Origin: JBGOTP01 sp963717075
GTDB lineage: Bacteria > Acidobacteriota > Vicinamibacteria > Vicinamibacterales > CAVVIG01
NCBI GenBank assembly: GCA_963717075.1
Contig: CAVQVI010000007.1
Span: 682,001 to 746,000, forward strand
Direction of reading: 5' to 3'
Length of the DNA: 64,000 nt
This document shows, one piece after another, positions 18,514 through 28,392 of the stretch. The position numbers and the translations under genes were made by a program. The notes below the pieces were generated by a model. That model did no database searches and was not told the DNA's origin. It saw only the letters and a program-made list of their open reading frames with translations. Numbering within the stretch: the first letter of the stretch is position 1; the number at the start of each line of letters is the position of its first letter.

Positions 18514-19569
18514 TTAGCTCTGACACAGTTCCCGATAGAGACGCTCGTAGTCGCCAACAATGGTCTCGGCACTGAATCGTCGCTCCGCTTCGGTCCGGCA
18601 CGCGTGCCGGCTGATCGTTCCCAGTCGGCCAACCGCCGCGACCATTTCAGCAGTCGTCTCGCAGACAAAGCCGGTTCGCCCATCGTCGATTCCCTCGGGC
18701 AGGCCGCCGCGACGGAACCCGATGACGGGTGTCCCGCACAGCATTGCCTCCGGCAGAACGACGGGAAAAGGCTCCTCCCACTCAATAGGACTCAGAAGGG
18801 CAGCGGCACCGCCAAGCAGTTCGCTCTTCTGCCGATCGTCCACCGGGCCAATGTAACGAATGAGCCTGCCATCGATGCGCGGCTGCACCTCGCGCTCGTA
18901 GTACTCCCGCTCGTGAGACAGGGTCGACACATTGCCGGCAATGATGAGTTCCCGGTTGAGGGACTGCGCGACGGTGATCGCCGTGTGCGCGCCTTTGCAG
19001 CGATCCAGACGGCCCAGGAACACGAGCGGCGCAGTGGCGGGATCGACGGCAGGTCGAAACTGATACAGGTCTCGTGACGCACAGTTGTAGATGACCCGCC
19101 AGCTTCCGCCACCTGGTTCGCCTGTCCTGGCGATGGCCGCGCTCACCGCCGTGAAGCAGAGCCGCCTCGCGCCAAGGGCGTGAACCTTGCGCATGTTGCC
19201 TGGCGTCACGGTGCGCATGTAGGTCTGCACTTTCGGGAGGTCCCACGAAAGCACGCCCGTGAGATACGCGAGACGTCCGAAATTGTGCACCACGTCGAAC
19301 TTCGAGCGCCCGCGATAGAGCCGGGCGGTCACCGTCGCGGTATTGCGCAGGTTGCTCCACGGCGTCCACTCTCCTTCGTTTCCGAAAGGGACAACGGTGG
19401 CTCCGTCGACTCGGGAGCCGGGCGCTCCCCACAGGGTGACGTCGTGACCTAGACGCCGCAGTCCGTTCGCGAGGTCAGCAATCACTCGCTCGATGCCGCC
19501 GTAGTGCCGCGGAGGCACGGCGATGAACGGATCCATGAGGAGCAACACGCGCATCGGCCGATCGTTCAT
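18514..19569 (-). CDS. Glycosyltransferase family 4
   Basis: A 351-aa GT-B enzyme. It has LMDPFIAVPPRHYGGIERVI near the N-terminus, the YGGIERV signature of a GT4 subgroup, and GHDVTLWGAPGS. The C-terminal domain has PLVFLGRLDRCKGAHTAI, LIIAGNVS and SPIEWEEPFPVVLPEAMLCG, where EEPFPVVLPE is the donor site. The start ATG at 19569 overlaps the preceding gene's stop by ATGA; the longer open frame to 19698 would sit within that gene. An 83-bp gap separates it from the methyltransferase downstream, one of the few true gaps in the operon. Confidence 0.92.
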   Translation of the reverse strand: MNDRPMRVLLLMDPFIAVPPRHYGGIERVIADLANGLRRLGHDVTLWGAPGSRVDGATVVPFGNEGEWTPWSNLRNTATVTARLYRGRSKFDVVHNFGRLAYLTGVLSWDLPKVQTYMRTVTPGNMRKVHALGARRLCFTAVSAAIARTGEPGGGSWRVIYNCASRDLYQFRPAVDPATAPLVFLGRLDRCKGAHTAITVAQSLNRELIIAGNVSTLSHEREYYEREVQPRIDGRLIRYIGPVDDRQKSELLGGAAALLSPIEWEEPFPVVLPEAMLCGTPVIGFRRGGLPEGIDDGRTGFVCETTAEMVAAVGRLGTISRHACRTEAERRFSAETIVGDYERLYRELCQS

Positions 19570-20804
19570 GCGAGCGCACCGGACACGGTTTCGATGAGGG
19601 CACCACGTTGAGAAGGATGCTCCCAGTGCCAGCGCCGCACCGCTGCCGACCAGGCAGCGCGTCGCGCTGCAAGCAGGCGGGCGGGTTCCCGGTACCACAG
19701 ACGCAAGCCCTCCGCAAGCGATCGGAGATCACCTCCGCGATATGTCAGCGCACCTTGGGCGAGTTCCCGTGCCAACCCGCGCTGCCCTTCCGTATCGGTA
19801 ATGACGACCGCGAGACCAGCCAGGATGTAGGTCAAGGCCTTGTTGCTCAGGCTGAGCTGCCGGTTCAGTGCGGCGCCATCTTCGAGCGCCAGTCCGATGT
19901 CGTAGTCTCGGCAGAGCGCAATCATGCGGTCTGGGGCTTCGGGTTCGTGCGTCACGATGGACAGCTTCGGCGCAGTCGACGCCGCGAACCGCCTGAGCGT
20001 CTCGACGTAGCCGGGGACCGATTGCCCGCGAAGGTGAACCTCCAGGGGGATGTCTGCCTCGCCAGCGCCTGCGATGAAGCGCTCGAACCCACGTCCAGAT
20101 CCGATCGTCTGACTGAACCAGTACGCCCTGAGCGGCGAGCCCGCGCGATGGGCCATCTCCGGGGGTTCCGGCGGGAGTGGAAACGTGTTGTTGATCGTCG
20201 TCGGCTCCACACCGTACTTGCGGCGGTACTCAGCGGCAATGGCGGCGCTCGAGGTCGTCAGAAAAGCGGCCTTCGGCAGCACGCGTGACTCGATGCGGGC
20301 GGCCAGTTCGTTCATCAAAGCGGCGTCTGGACCTTCCTGTTCTCCGCTATGCAGATCTTCGAGATCGAGGCCGTAGGGCGTGCTCGTGCGTGCCGAGGCC
20401 TCAGCCGTGGCAGCAAGCGCGCCGGTGGTTCCGCCGTAATACAGGTCGGCCGGCTCTTCGATGGCCGCGCGCACGAGCTCGGGATGCACACGCGCGTACG
20501 CGTTGACCCCAACAGCGAACGGTACGCGGTACGCGCCAACCACCCTGGTCGACGCCTGCGCGACACGACTGCGAACGCCCGATCTCGCGTAGGGCAGCGG
20601 CGCTGCCTCGCGCCGGTAGTCAACGACGCGCCATGTCCACGACCGCGTCGCTCGCATGGCATCATCAGCGGCGGCCGCCCAGGGCGTGTGGCACGTGCTG
20701 ACGACGCGGACGTCATGGCCGACTGCTGCCAAGGCGTCGGCGGCCTTGGTCATACGCGGACAGGTGGCCAGATGGCCCGCCGTCACCACACAGATTCGTG
20801 CCAT
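19566..20804 (-). CDS. Glycosyltransferase (GT4-like)
   Basis: A 412-aa GT-B protein starting MARICVVTAGHLATCPRMTK, with GHDVRVVSTCHTPW soon after. The middle has AFLTTSSAAIAAEYRRKYGV and TTINNTFPLPP. The donor-side domain has LRAYWFSQTIGSGRGFERFI and then DIGLALEDGAALNRQLSLSN followed by KALTYILAGLAVVIT. This SNKALTYILAGLAV form replaces the standard E-x7-E motif, as in several surface-glycan transferases of unknown specificity. The ATG at 20804 lies 5 bp after the preceding stop. It is coupled to the next gene by ATGA. Confidence 0.85.
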   Translation of the reverse strand: MARICVVTAGHLATCPRMTKAADALAAVGHDVRVVSTCHTPWAAAADDAMRATRSWTWRVVDYRREAAPLPYARSGVRSRVAQASTRVVGAYRVPFAVGVNAYARVHPELVRAAIEEPADLYYGGTTGALAATAEASARTSTPYGLDLEDLHSGEQEGPDAALMNELAARIESRVLPKAAFLTTSSAAIAAEYRRKYGVEPTTINNTFPLPPEPPEMAHRAGSPLRAYWFSQTIGSGRGFERFIAGAGEADIPLEVHLRGQSVPGYVETLRRFAASTAPKLSIVTHEPEAPDRMIALCRDYDIGLALEDGAALNRQLSLSNKALTYILAGLAVVITDTEGQRGLARELAQGALTYRGGDLRSLAEGLRLWYREPARLLAARRAAWSAAVRRWHWEHPSQRGALIETVSGALA

Positions 20805-20809
20805 GCGGC

Positions 20810-22164
20810 CTACGACGCCCGCGCCCGCCTCACGTCGAGGCGCGCATACAGAGCCAGATAGTCCTTGGCGATGTCGTTGAGGGACCGAACCGGCCCAAGC
20901 CCGGTACGCCAACGGTCAATCGTTTGCGCGGGATCGTCGGCGGCCTCGCCAATCGCGGCGGCAAGGGCATCCACGTCGCCGGGCGGAACGAGCCGACCGT
21001 TGACGTCGTCTGTCACGAGTTCGGCGAGATTTCCGATCCGGCTGGCAATGAGCGGCGTCCCCACGGCCATTGCTTCCAGCGCCACTGTGGGCCCATTCTC
21101 GAAGCCGATCGATGGGCAGCACAGCACGTCGAACGCGGCGAGAACCGCTGGCACCTCCGGAGAGGTCACCGGGGCGCGGAATGTGATTCGCGGGTCGCCG
21201 GCGGCAATTGTGTACAGGTCCTCTGACAACCGCGACAGGGCCGATGACACTGGTCCAACGATCTCCAGTGTGAAGCGCGCGTCGCGCGAGAGCCTTCTGG
21301 CCGCAAGGAGGAGTTCTCGCACGCCTTTCTGGTCGTCAATGCGTCCGAGGTAGCCGACACGAATGGGTGCCGCTGTCGGCGCCTGCTGAACCGAAGGCTT
21401 CCGGACGACCGCCTCGTGATCGGTGCCGAGACGGTTCAGCACGATGCGCTCGCGCGGCATGCCGTTGGCGCAGACGATGCGCATGCCGCACTCGTTCAAC
21501 ACGACCTGATAGTCGACCAGTTCGCCCAGCTCTCGCTGACGATCACGGTCCCGGGCGAGCGAAGCCGTGATGCCCAGACCAGTGCCGAGCGCGCCAGGAA
21601 TTGCACCCAGTGCCGCGCTGAGCGACCGGGGCAGAAGCGAGGCCACCTGCGCGGGCGCGACCGCCGACCCACGCGACACGAGGACACAAACGCCGCACCT
21701 TCGCGGCGAAGCCATTCCGTCACACGGGCCAACACCGCGCTCCATCAACGTGCCCATCCGGCAGATGTATCCAAGCGACGGCAAGTGATGCGTCAGGACG
21801 ATCCGAATGCCGAGACGCCTCGCGACGCGGAGCTCGAACAGACCAAGACCAGTCACGAGACTGTGCACGTGCAACACATCGGGCTCGAGTCCTGCAAGCC
21901 ACCGATGGAACAGCTCGGCTCCCCGAGCGGCCGTCAGCCCCTGCGCCTCATCGCGGGACGGCGCAGCGGGTATCGGGTACCGGAAGACGCGAAACACCTT
22001 CGTGGAAAGTATTCCGTCGGTGCCCTCGCCGACCGGCCTGTGGAGCCGCGACGTACACATCCTGCCCGGCTGCTGCGCATGCGGCGGCACAGGCCCGCTA
22101 CGTAGATTTCCGTCCCACCAAGATTCTCGGGATAGTACCAACCGAGCGCATGGACGACTTTCAC
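20810..22164 (-). CDS. Glycosyltransferase family 4 (N-terminal frame changes)
   Basis: A GT4 enzyme whose C-terminal three quarters are intact from about 22040 to 20810: VLHVHSLVTGLGLFELRVAR, IRVGYLGRIDDQKGVRELLL, CCPSIGFENGPTVALEAMAV. The N-terminus is split over three frames. KVVHALGWYYPENLGGTEIY lies in one frame from the GTG at 22164, AAGQDVYVAAP in a second, and EGTDGILSTKVFRVFRYPIP in a third. Two one-base insertions between about 22020 and 22080 would join them. The insert MASPRRCGVCVLVSRG has two cysteines of unknown role. The gene follows the GT2 gene by 11 bp and precedes the next glycosyltransferase by 5 bp. Confidence 0.85.
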
Positions 22165-22175
22165 GAACGTGCAAC

Positions 22176-23268
22176 CTATTCCTGAGCCTTCACCGAAAGG
22201 GCAGGCGAGCCAGCCTCGGTTTCGCGACGCGGGCGCCTTGCGTAACGAAGCCAGTCCCCAAGACTGAGCGTGCTTTTTCGAAGTCGGTAGAGGGCGAGGC
22301 GGGGGTGCCCCTCTCCGTAGATCGTGAATCGCGCGTTCAATGAAGCCCCACGCCAGATTTCTCTTCGCCTGTTGACGCTCGCCCGGCTCGAGCGGACACT
22401 CCGCGGCATCCAACGCGCGGAACATCTGGCCCTCAGCGGCCGCCAGCGTGTAGGGTCCATAGGCCTGCAGTTCTTGTCCGCCGTGCACCCGGTAATAGAA
22501 GAGGTTCGCCTGGACCAGGACGATCGATCGCCTCGCGCACGCGGCGACCCAAAACTGTGTGTCCGAGTGTACGCCGGCGACCGGGAACCGGCCGAGCTCA
22601 TGAAACGCGTCCGAGCGGAACATGGCGGAGGCGGGTCCCTGGTTGAACAGCCCGGATCCAAGAAACTCGCGCTGATAGGACATCCGGGGCGTGAGCAACA
22701 TGGGCACCTGCCCACCTGGCCAGCCGCGGTTCCCAGACAACGCGAAAGCGGCCGATGGGAAGGCTCGCAGTCCCCTCACCATGATCTCGAGACAGTTCGG
22801 ATACATCACGTCGTCGGAATCGTGGTACTTCAAGAACTCGCCTCTCGCGAACGTCGAGGCGTGGTTACGATTCGGATAATCACCGAGATTTCGTTCGTTG
22901 CGGATCAACCGCACACGCGAATCGACAAGATAACGGTTCACCACGTCGACCGTGCGATCGCTGGAGCAGTCGTCCACCACTATGAGCTCGAAGTCCTTGA
23001 ACGTCTGCGCGAGAACACTCTCGATCGACTCGGCGATCAAGTCCGCACGGTTGTACGCAGTCATCAGCACGCTGACGATCGGTGCCGTGTCGTTCGCGTC
23101 CCTCCGGCTCGCGCTCACCTTTCCGTCCCCGGCACTCGAATCGCGCACACCGACGCACTCGGTGGAGTCGGCTTCGTCGTCGAGGATTCTGGCGGGCCCC
23201 ATGCGCGTCTTCACGGGGATGGCGAACGTCCGCCTCTTGAAGCGCGGCGTCAGAACCTGGGGGGACAT
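22176..23268 (-). CDS. Glycosyltransferase family 2 (frameshifted near C-terminus)
   Basis: A GT-A fold enzyme. The catalytic domain has VSVLMTAYNRADLIAESIES, LIVVDDCSSDRTVDVVNRY (the DD nucleotide-binding pair), FLKYHDSDDVMYPNCLE (DxD-like metal site) and DTQFWVAACARRS. The frame then runs on without a stop into the next gene unless one base is dropped from the CCCC run at 22308-22311. With that correction it reads RRGHPRLALYRLRKSTLSLG and stops at TAG 22176, a sensible end 11 bp before the next start. The start at 23268 overlaps the deacetylase gene by 19 bp; Met23 is an alternative. This is the only GT2 in the operon. Confidence 0.87.
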
Positions 23269-24200
23269 CGCCAGGAATAGCTCAGGCGATGCGCCATCTC
23301 CGCGTTGTCAACGCCGCTCAACATGACGAAGCGTGGGCATTCCAGGTGATCGTGCGACACCGGCGCGAACGCCTCGCCGGTTGTAAACGCGAAGTCGATG
23401 CCGCAGGATCGGGCGATTGCGACCGACTCCTGGCTGTAGTCGAGTGCCGGACGGCCATTGGGATAGGCGAACGCCCGTGCCGGGCGATCCGTCCACTCCT
23501 GAACGTGAACCTGGCTGCGTGCGATCTCCGTTCGCTGGCGCTCCGCTGTCATCGAGCGCAAGATGGGGTGCGAGACGGTGTGAGCGCCGATCTCGAAGAG
23601 CGGGTGTTCGGCAAGCGTCCTCACATCATCGATGTGAAGCGGTGCGTTCGGATCGTCGTCGTTACGAATGGGCCAGTTCATTGCGCCCATCAACCCGTCC
23701 CAGTCGCCCGAGAGTATGGCCTTGGCACGCTCCACCGCGTGTTCGCCGTGCTGAAGAACCAGTGCATCGTGCCAGAACATCCTGCGGTCGGCGATCGGCT
23801 GCGTGCAGAGCAAGAGCGCGACGGGAATTCGATAGCGCTCGAGAATGGGCTTTGCGACAGTGAATACCGTTCGGTAGCCGTCGTCGAACGTGAAGAGGAC
23901 CGGGCGCGGAGGTAGAGGCTTGCCACCGGCAAGTGTGGCGCGCCAGTCATCGAGCGAGATCACGTTGCACGTCTCCCGTACGAAGCGGCAGTGCCCTTCG
24001 AACTCATCACAGCCTACGTGCAGCCTTGGGTGCGACAACCCTTCGGCAGGAACGCCCCCCGGACGAACGCCGTGGTAGCAAAGAACGGCAACTCCCGGAA
24101 ACCGATCCTGTAACAGTCGACGGCGGTACCAACCGGTCGTCAGAGCGGCTCGCTTGATGCCCGACGCTAGAAAGCGGACCGCGTTCACGCTTTCGTCCAT
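23250..24200 (-). CDS. Polysaccharide deacetylase (NodB-like)
   Basis: A 316-aa protein of the carbohydrate esterase 4/NodB family, which removes N-acetyl (or O-acetyl) groups from sugar chains. Visible motifs are AVLCYHGVRPGG, VLFTFDDGYRTVF (motif 1, with catalytic base and metal Asp), IGAHTVSHPILRSM (motif 2, H..SH metal ligands) and RAFAYPNGRPALDY (motif 3). No signal peptide is evident from the ATG at 24200, so it may act in the cytoplasm on lipid-linked units; an upstream extension in the open frame also lacks one. It overlaps both neighbours (16 and 19 bp), supporting an operon. Confidence 0.9.
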   Translation of the reverse strand: MDESVNAVRFLASGIKRAALTTGWYRRRLLQDRFPGVAVLCYHGVRPGGVPAEGLSHPRLHVGCDEFEGHCRFVRETCNVISLDDWRATLAGGKPLPPRPVLFTFDDGYRTVFTVAKPILERYRIPVALLLCTQPIADRRMFWHDALVLQHGEHAVERAKAILSGDWDGLMGAMNWPIRNDDDPNAPLHIDDVRTLAEHPLFEIGAHTVSHPILRSMTAERQRTEIARSQVHVQEWTDRPARAFAYPNGRPALDYSQESVAIARSCGIDFAFTTGEAFAPVSHDHLECPRFVMLSGVDNAEMAHRLSYSWRCPPRF

Positions 24201-25357
24201 ACCGATCGAATCGCGCGCACCACCGGATTCGGGATCCACGGCTGGTCCAGCCGACTGCCATAGGGCAGACGCACGCGCGCAGGCCGCGGCCGCTTCCACT
24301 CGCGCCAGTCGGCGAACAACCGTTCATACGCCGCCGTGCAGGCTGCGGCGTCGTACTTCGCCGCGACGCGTTCGCGCACCTGGCGGCTCATGCCCTCGAG
24401 TCGCCCGCGGTCTGACGCGAGCAGCGCGATCGCCTCGACGAATCCGTCGATGTCACCGGGCTCGGGCCGGTACCCCGTTGTCCCTGGCACGACGACGTCC
24501 GGAATGCCGCTCGCAAGATTGCTCACGACCGGCACGACACCCGCGGCTCCCGCCTCGAGGAGCGCCACGGGAAGGCCTTCGTTGCGGCTGGGCATCACGA
24601 GCACGTCGTGCGAGGCATACAACCGCAGCACGTCCGCCATCGGCTGCATACCGCTCCACCGGATGTCCTGGGCCCGCCACGCGTCTTTCAACGCCGTCTC
24701 GTGCGCACCACTGCCCTGCACGGTCCACGACACCGCGACGCCGCGCTCACGAAGGCGAGCATCAATCACCGGCAGGTCGAAGACACCTTTTGCACGCGTC
24801 AGACGTCCGACATAGAGCAGCCGCAACGGGCCGCCGGCCGGGCGCCTCACCTCGGCGGGAATGTCCACCCCGTAAGGCAGGAAAAAGATGGCGTCGTGGC
24901 GATCCGGAAGGATCTCCCGCAGCTTCTGGAACATCCGGTTGCTGTACGTGACATACGCATCAATCGTCTCGCGGTGTCGCAGCGCGAGGTCGTAGTAGTA
25001 GTCGAAATCGCCATGGGTGATCGCCACAACGGCTCGCCCGGTGTCGTGAATGGCTGTCAGCGCCAACTCGATCCAATCGTTGGCGACGATCACACCGGGA
25101 CCGTTGAACGCTCGTGCGAATCGACGAAGGACGGAATGGATGTTCTCCGGAGGCAGCGAGTACGAGAAGCGTACGTCCCGGTCGCCCGGCATCGGCTCGC
25201 TGCACCTGATGTCGGCGTCCGACGCGTTGTCCGTGCGGACGGACGCGTAGCTGAGTCGATCGTCGCGTCGGTGCGCGAGCAGATTCCGCACGTAGTTGTA
25301 CACACCGCCCAGCTTCCCGGGCAGCACGTACGCGACTTCGTCGCGAACACGGATCAT
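24185..25357 (-). CDS. Glycosyltransferase family 4
   Basis: A 390-aa GT-B enzyme from MIRVRDEVAYVLPGKLGGVY. The N-terminal domain has GVIVANDWIELALTAIHDTG and THGDFDYYYDLALRHRETID. The C-terminal domain has LRLLYVGRLTRAKGVFDLP, WTVQGSGAHE and MPSRNEGLPVALLEAGAAGV, the donor-site block with conserved Glu. A longer open frame to 25537 is discarded because the ATG at 25357 overlaps the epimerase stop by ATGA and starts the fold. The last residues (RPARVRLPYGSRL) form a basic tail that could contact membrane lipid. Confidence 0.92.
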   Translation of the reverse strand: MIRVRDEVAYVLPGKLGGVYNYVRNLLAHRRDDRLSYASVRTDNASDADIRCSEPMPGDRDVRFSYSLPPENIHSVLRRFARAFNGPGVIVANDWIELALTAIHDTGRAVVAITHGDFDYYYDLALRHRETIDAYVTYSNRMFQKLREILPDRHDAIFFLPYGVDIPAEVRRPAGGPLRLLYVGRLTRAKGVFDLPVIDARLRERGVAVSWTVQGSGAHETALKDAWRAQDIRWSGMQPMADVLRLYASHDVLVMPSRNEGLPVALLEAGAAGVVPVVSNLASGIPDVVVPGTTGYRPEPGDIDGFVEAIALLASDRGRLEGMSRQVRERVAAKYDAAACTAAYERLFADWREWKRPRPARVRLPYGSRLDQPWIPNPVVRAIRSVWTKA

Positions 25358-26283
25358 TGCAGGACTGCCACGTTGCTGGGCGTCGCGAGCAGCCACGCGA
25401 TGGTGCGCTGGAGCCCGCCACGGAGATCCACTTCGGGTTCGAACCCGAGTCCACGAATCTTCGAGATATCCGCGAACCAGCGGTGAGTGTCGCCCGGGAA
25501 CGATTTGCCTGTCGGGGTGATGCGAATATTGGGACACGCCATCAATTCAGCGATGGTGCGGGTCAGGTCCAGCAGTCGCACCGGGACGCCAGACGCCAGG
25601 TTGTATTCTTCACCCGGCTCCGCCTCGGTCGCAATCATCTCGAGCCCTCGAACCGCATCGTCGACATACAGATAGTCGCGAATCTGATTGCCATCGCCGA
25701 GAATCTGGATCTCCTTCGGGTTCGCCTGGATCTTCCGAATGATGTCGTGGATCGCGAAGCGGTACATGCCGGCGCCATACACGCTGAACAGCCGCGCGAT
25801 GCGAACATCGAGGCCAAAGCTTCGATGATAGGCGTGACAGTACGCCTCGCCACCGAGCTTTCCTGCGGCGTAGGGCGAGGTCGGCCGCGGGAACGCCCGC
25901 TCCTGGAGCGGGAGTGAATTGCTCGCATCGAAGATCGACGCGGTCGACGGGAAAATGACACGGCAGTTCGCCTGACGTGCCGCTTCGAGCACTTCAAAGA
26001 CGCCCCGGAAGGTGTTCTCGAAATCGCGGCGCGGATTTGCCACCGATCCGGGAACATCGGCTGACGCCGCCAGATGAAAGATTGTCGTATTGGGATCGAC
26101 CACCCGGGCGAGCGCGTCGGGCTGAGCCACATCCATCGACATCGCCAGCTGCTTCGAATCGGGAAACGGTTTCCGATCGACCGCAAGCACGTGCCAGCCC
26201 GTTGATTGCAGGTGTGCAACGAGCGCCTGGCCGATGAAACCACTCGCGCCCGTGACAACGGCCTTCAAGTTCCTGTTACGCAT
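25354..26283 (-). CDS. NAD-dependent sugar epimerase/dehydratase (extended SDR)
   Basis: A 309-aa extended short-chain dehydrogenase that changes a nucleotide sugar. It has the NAD motif VTGASGFIGQALVAHL at the N-terminus, FHLAASADVPGSVANP, the catalytic Ser/Thr in FPSTASIFDAS and the YxxxK motif in SPYAAGKLGGEAYCHAY. GDGNQIRDYLYVDDAVRG and GKSFPGDTHRWFADISKIR are usual for GalE/WbpP-like epimerases. The product sugar cannot be told. The frame extends upstream to 26430, but the ATG at 26283 begins the nucleotide-binding strand. It overlaps its neighbours by 8 and 4 bp. Confidence 0.92.
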   Translation of the reverse strand: MRNRNLKAVVTGASGFIGQALVAHLQSTGWHVLAVDRKPFPDSKQLAMSMDVAQPDALARVVDPNTTIFHLAASADVPGSVANPRRDFENTFRGVFEVLEAARQANCRVIFPSTASIFDASNSLPLQERAFPRPTSPYAAGKLGGEAYCHAYHRSFGLDVRIARLFSVYGAGMYRFAIHDIIRKIQANPKEIQILGDGNQIRDYLYVDDAVRGLEMIATEAEPGEEYNLASGVPVRLLDLTRTIAELMACPNIRITPTGKSFPGDTHRWFADISKIRGLGFEPEVDLRGGLQRTIAWLLATPSNVAVLQ

Positions 26284-27091
26284 GTCGAATCCCCACACCC
26301 ACACCGAAACCAATTTCGTCGAACGTGAACGTTGAGAACCCCCGTCGGGCCACGACCGTATCGCGCCACACCTGACGCAGTTCCGGATGAGACGGGTTCG
26401 ACACGTCGTCGAACACAAGCGCGCCGCCAATCTTGAGCCGAGGAATCACGTTGGTCAGATCCGTGCGGGCCCCTTGTGCCGTGTGGTCCCCATCAACGGT
26501 GATGAGATCGAAGAACATCTCAGGGTGCTGTTTGAAGTACTGAGGCAGCACCTTGCGCGAGTCACCAACGACGAATTCAAGGGTGCCGGAGCAACCAAGG
26601 CGATCGAGTTCGTTCCGGACGAAATCCGGACCTGGGTTCTCCATATTGGAGTAGTTCTCGATGAACATGTCGCACGCGACCACGTGACAAGAGGGCGCGC
26701 GCGACAGCACCATCGCCAGGCTGCGGCCACGCCGAACGCCGATCTCCAGGTAGGCGGCCGGCTGCAGGATCTCGGCAAGTCCGAGCAGCGCCGTATTGAT
26801 GTCCGCATACTGCCACGCATCCCCATACTTGCTCAGCCCGGCCAGGTAGAAATTGTGGACGAAGGTACGGTACACATCCTCCCCCAGCCGATCGAGGATC
26901 GCGAGCGCCTCGCGCACCATGCGTCCACCGCCGAGACGCGGCGCGAGAGTGGAAGCGCCCCCGAGCACGGGGTAGTACCACTGGTTGCCGGGCTCCACAT
27001 ACGTATTGGCCGCAACGCGCGGTGCCGGGTGCTCCTGGCCGCGGCCGAGTATTCGCTTCGCGAGGGCTCGGGCCCTCTGCGGCGTTGTCAT
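26276..27091 (-). CDS. Class I methyltransferase (Methyltransf_24 / CmcI-like)
   Basis: A 271-aa protein. Motif I is AAYLEIGVRRGRSLAMVLSR, and the acidic residue after strand 2 is in VVACDMFIEN. FDLITVDGDHTAQGARTDL followed by PRLKIGGALVFDDVSN is the typical Methyltransf_24 pattern, also seen in cephalosporin hydroxylase-like (CmcI) methyltransferases that use a metal ion. A sugar hydroxyl is the likely acceptor given the locus, but this is inferred. The start overlaps the Wzt stop by ATGA. Confidence 0.85.
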   Translation of the reverse strand: MTTPQRARALAKRILGRGQEHPAPRVAANTYVEPGNQWYYPVLGGASTLAPRLGGGRMVREALAILDRLGEDVYRTFVHNFYLAGLSKYGDAWQYADINTALLGLAEILQPAAYLEIGVRRGRSLAMVLSRAPSCHVVACDMFIENYSNMENPGPDFVRNELDRLGCSGTLEFVVGDSRKVLPQYFKQHPEMFFDLITVDGDHTAQGARTDLTNVIPRLKIGGALVFDDVSNPSHPELRQVWRDTVVARRGFSTFTFDEIGFGVGVGIRHA

Positions 27092-28392
27092 ACGGCCGCT
27101 CTCGTCGGGGGACTGACGGCTGTGCAGGTCCAGTCGGCTTTACGGCAGACGATCTGCCGGGTAATGTGCAGCTCGTACGGCCGCCACGGATGAACCGGCG
27201 GCAGCACCTCAAACTCGAGCGCGTCGGGAATCTCATCGACATGTTCGAGCTGCGGAATCCCCAGAAAGGCATTCAGACGGTACCGCCCGGGAAGAAACGT
27301 CGGACCGGCAATTCGGGCCCTGACCCGGCACGCCGCGGTCGACGGCAAGCCCACACCCTCATCGTCGACATTCATGATGGACACGAGGGGCTGACCCTGA
27401 TCGGAATGAATGATGAGTTCGAGGACGAGTCCACGGAGGCTGGCGCCCGCTTTCAACGCGTGCGCGAGCTCGAGATCGATCTCGAAGGTCAGGTCGTCCT
27501 CGGCGGGCAGGCCGGCCACTGGCTTGCCGGTCGCGTCCACGAGCCGCAGGTCTTTGATGCGTGCCCACCCGGTGCCTCGGCGGCCGCGCGGACTGAAGCG
27601 ACCGATGTCCACGAGCCTGCGCTCGACCGTGCGGTACTTCCTGACGACGTCGTGAATCGATCCGCTGGCGGTGAGGTGCCCCCGCTCCAGGAGCATCCCT
27701 CGAGTACACAGGCGTTGAATGGCCTCCATGTTGTGGCTGATGAAGAGCACCGTCCGCCCGAGCCTGGCGATGTCGTCCATCTTGCCCAGGCATTTCTGCT
27801 GAAATTGCATGTCGCCCACAGCGAGCACTTCGTCGACCACGAGGATTTCCGTTTCGAGATGCGCGGCCACCGCGAAGGCGAGACGCATGTACATGCCGCT
27901 CGAGTAGAACTTGACGGGCGTGTCGATGAAGCGGTCGACCTCCGCAAACGCCACGATTTCGTCGAACTTGCGGTCGATCTCCGCGCGCTTCATGCCGAGA
28001 ATCGCGCCATTGAGATACGTATTCTCGCGTCCGGTCAGATCCGCGTGGAAACCCGTCCCCACCTCGAGGAGCGACCCTACGCGACCGGTCACCTCCGCAA
28101 ACCCGGTTGTGGGCTCGGTGATCTGCGAAAGAATCTTGAGCAGCGTGGATTTGCCCGCCCCGTTACGTCCAATAATGCCGACCGTCTCGCCCCGTCCGAT
28201 TTCGAACGACACATCATCGAGCGCCCAGAGGATCTGTTCGGACGCGGCGGGGTCGTGGCGGCGGCGACGACTGAACAGTCCGTTCACAGCGTCGGCGATC
28301 GCGTCTCGCGCGGTCGCCGACTGCCGCCGGCGAGGCCCGAGGAAGTAGCGCTTGCCGAGATGTTCGGATCGAATAGCCGGTACGGCAGACAT
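27088..28392 (-). CDS. wzt: Polysaccharide ABC exporter ATPase (Wzt-like) with C-terminal substrate domain
   Basis: A 434-aa ATP-binding subunit of a polysaccharide exporter. It has Walker A GIIGRNGAGKST, the signature YSSGMYMRLAFA (a variant of LSGGQ usual in Wzt), Walker B EILVVDEVLAVGD and the switch His in FISHNMEAI. After about residue 260 a separate beta-rich domain follows (LVDATGKPVAGLPAEDDLTF to the end). In Wzt this domain recognises the modified end of the finished chain. The ATG at 28392 is chosen because it overlaps the permease stop (TGATG); the longer open frame to 28626 lies in the permease gene. It partners the permease upstream. Confidence 0.95.
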   Translation of the reverse strand: MSAVPAIRSEHLGKRYFLGPRRRQSATARDAIADAVNGLFSRRRRHDPAASEQILWALDDVSFEIGRGETVGIIGRNGAGKSTLLKILSQITEPTTGFAEVTGRVGSLLEVGTGFHADLTGRENTYLNGAILGMKRAEIDRKFDEIVAFAEVDRFIDTPVKFYSSGMYMRLAFAVAAHLETEILVVDEVLAVGDMQFQQKCLGKMDDIARLGRTVLFISHNMEAIQRLCTRGMLLERGHLTASGSIHDVVRKYRTVERRLVDIGRFSPRGRRGTGWARIKDLRLVDATGKPVAGLPAEDDLTFEIDLELAHALKAGASLRGLVLELIIHSDQGQPLVSIMNVDDEGVGLPSTAACRVRARIAGPTFLPGRYRLNAFLGIPQLEHVDEIPDALEFEVLPPVHPWRPYELHITRQIVCRKADWTCTAVSPPTRAAV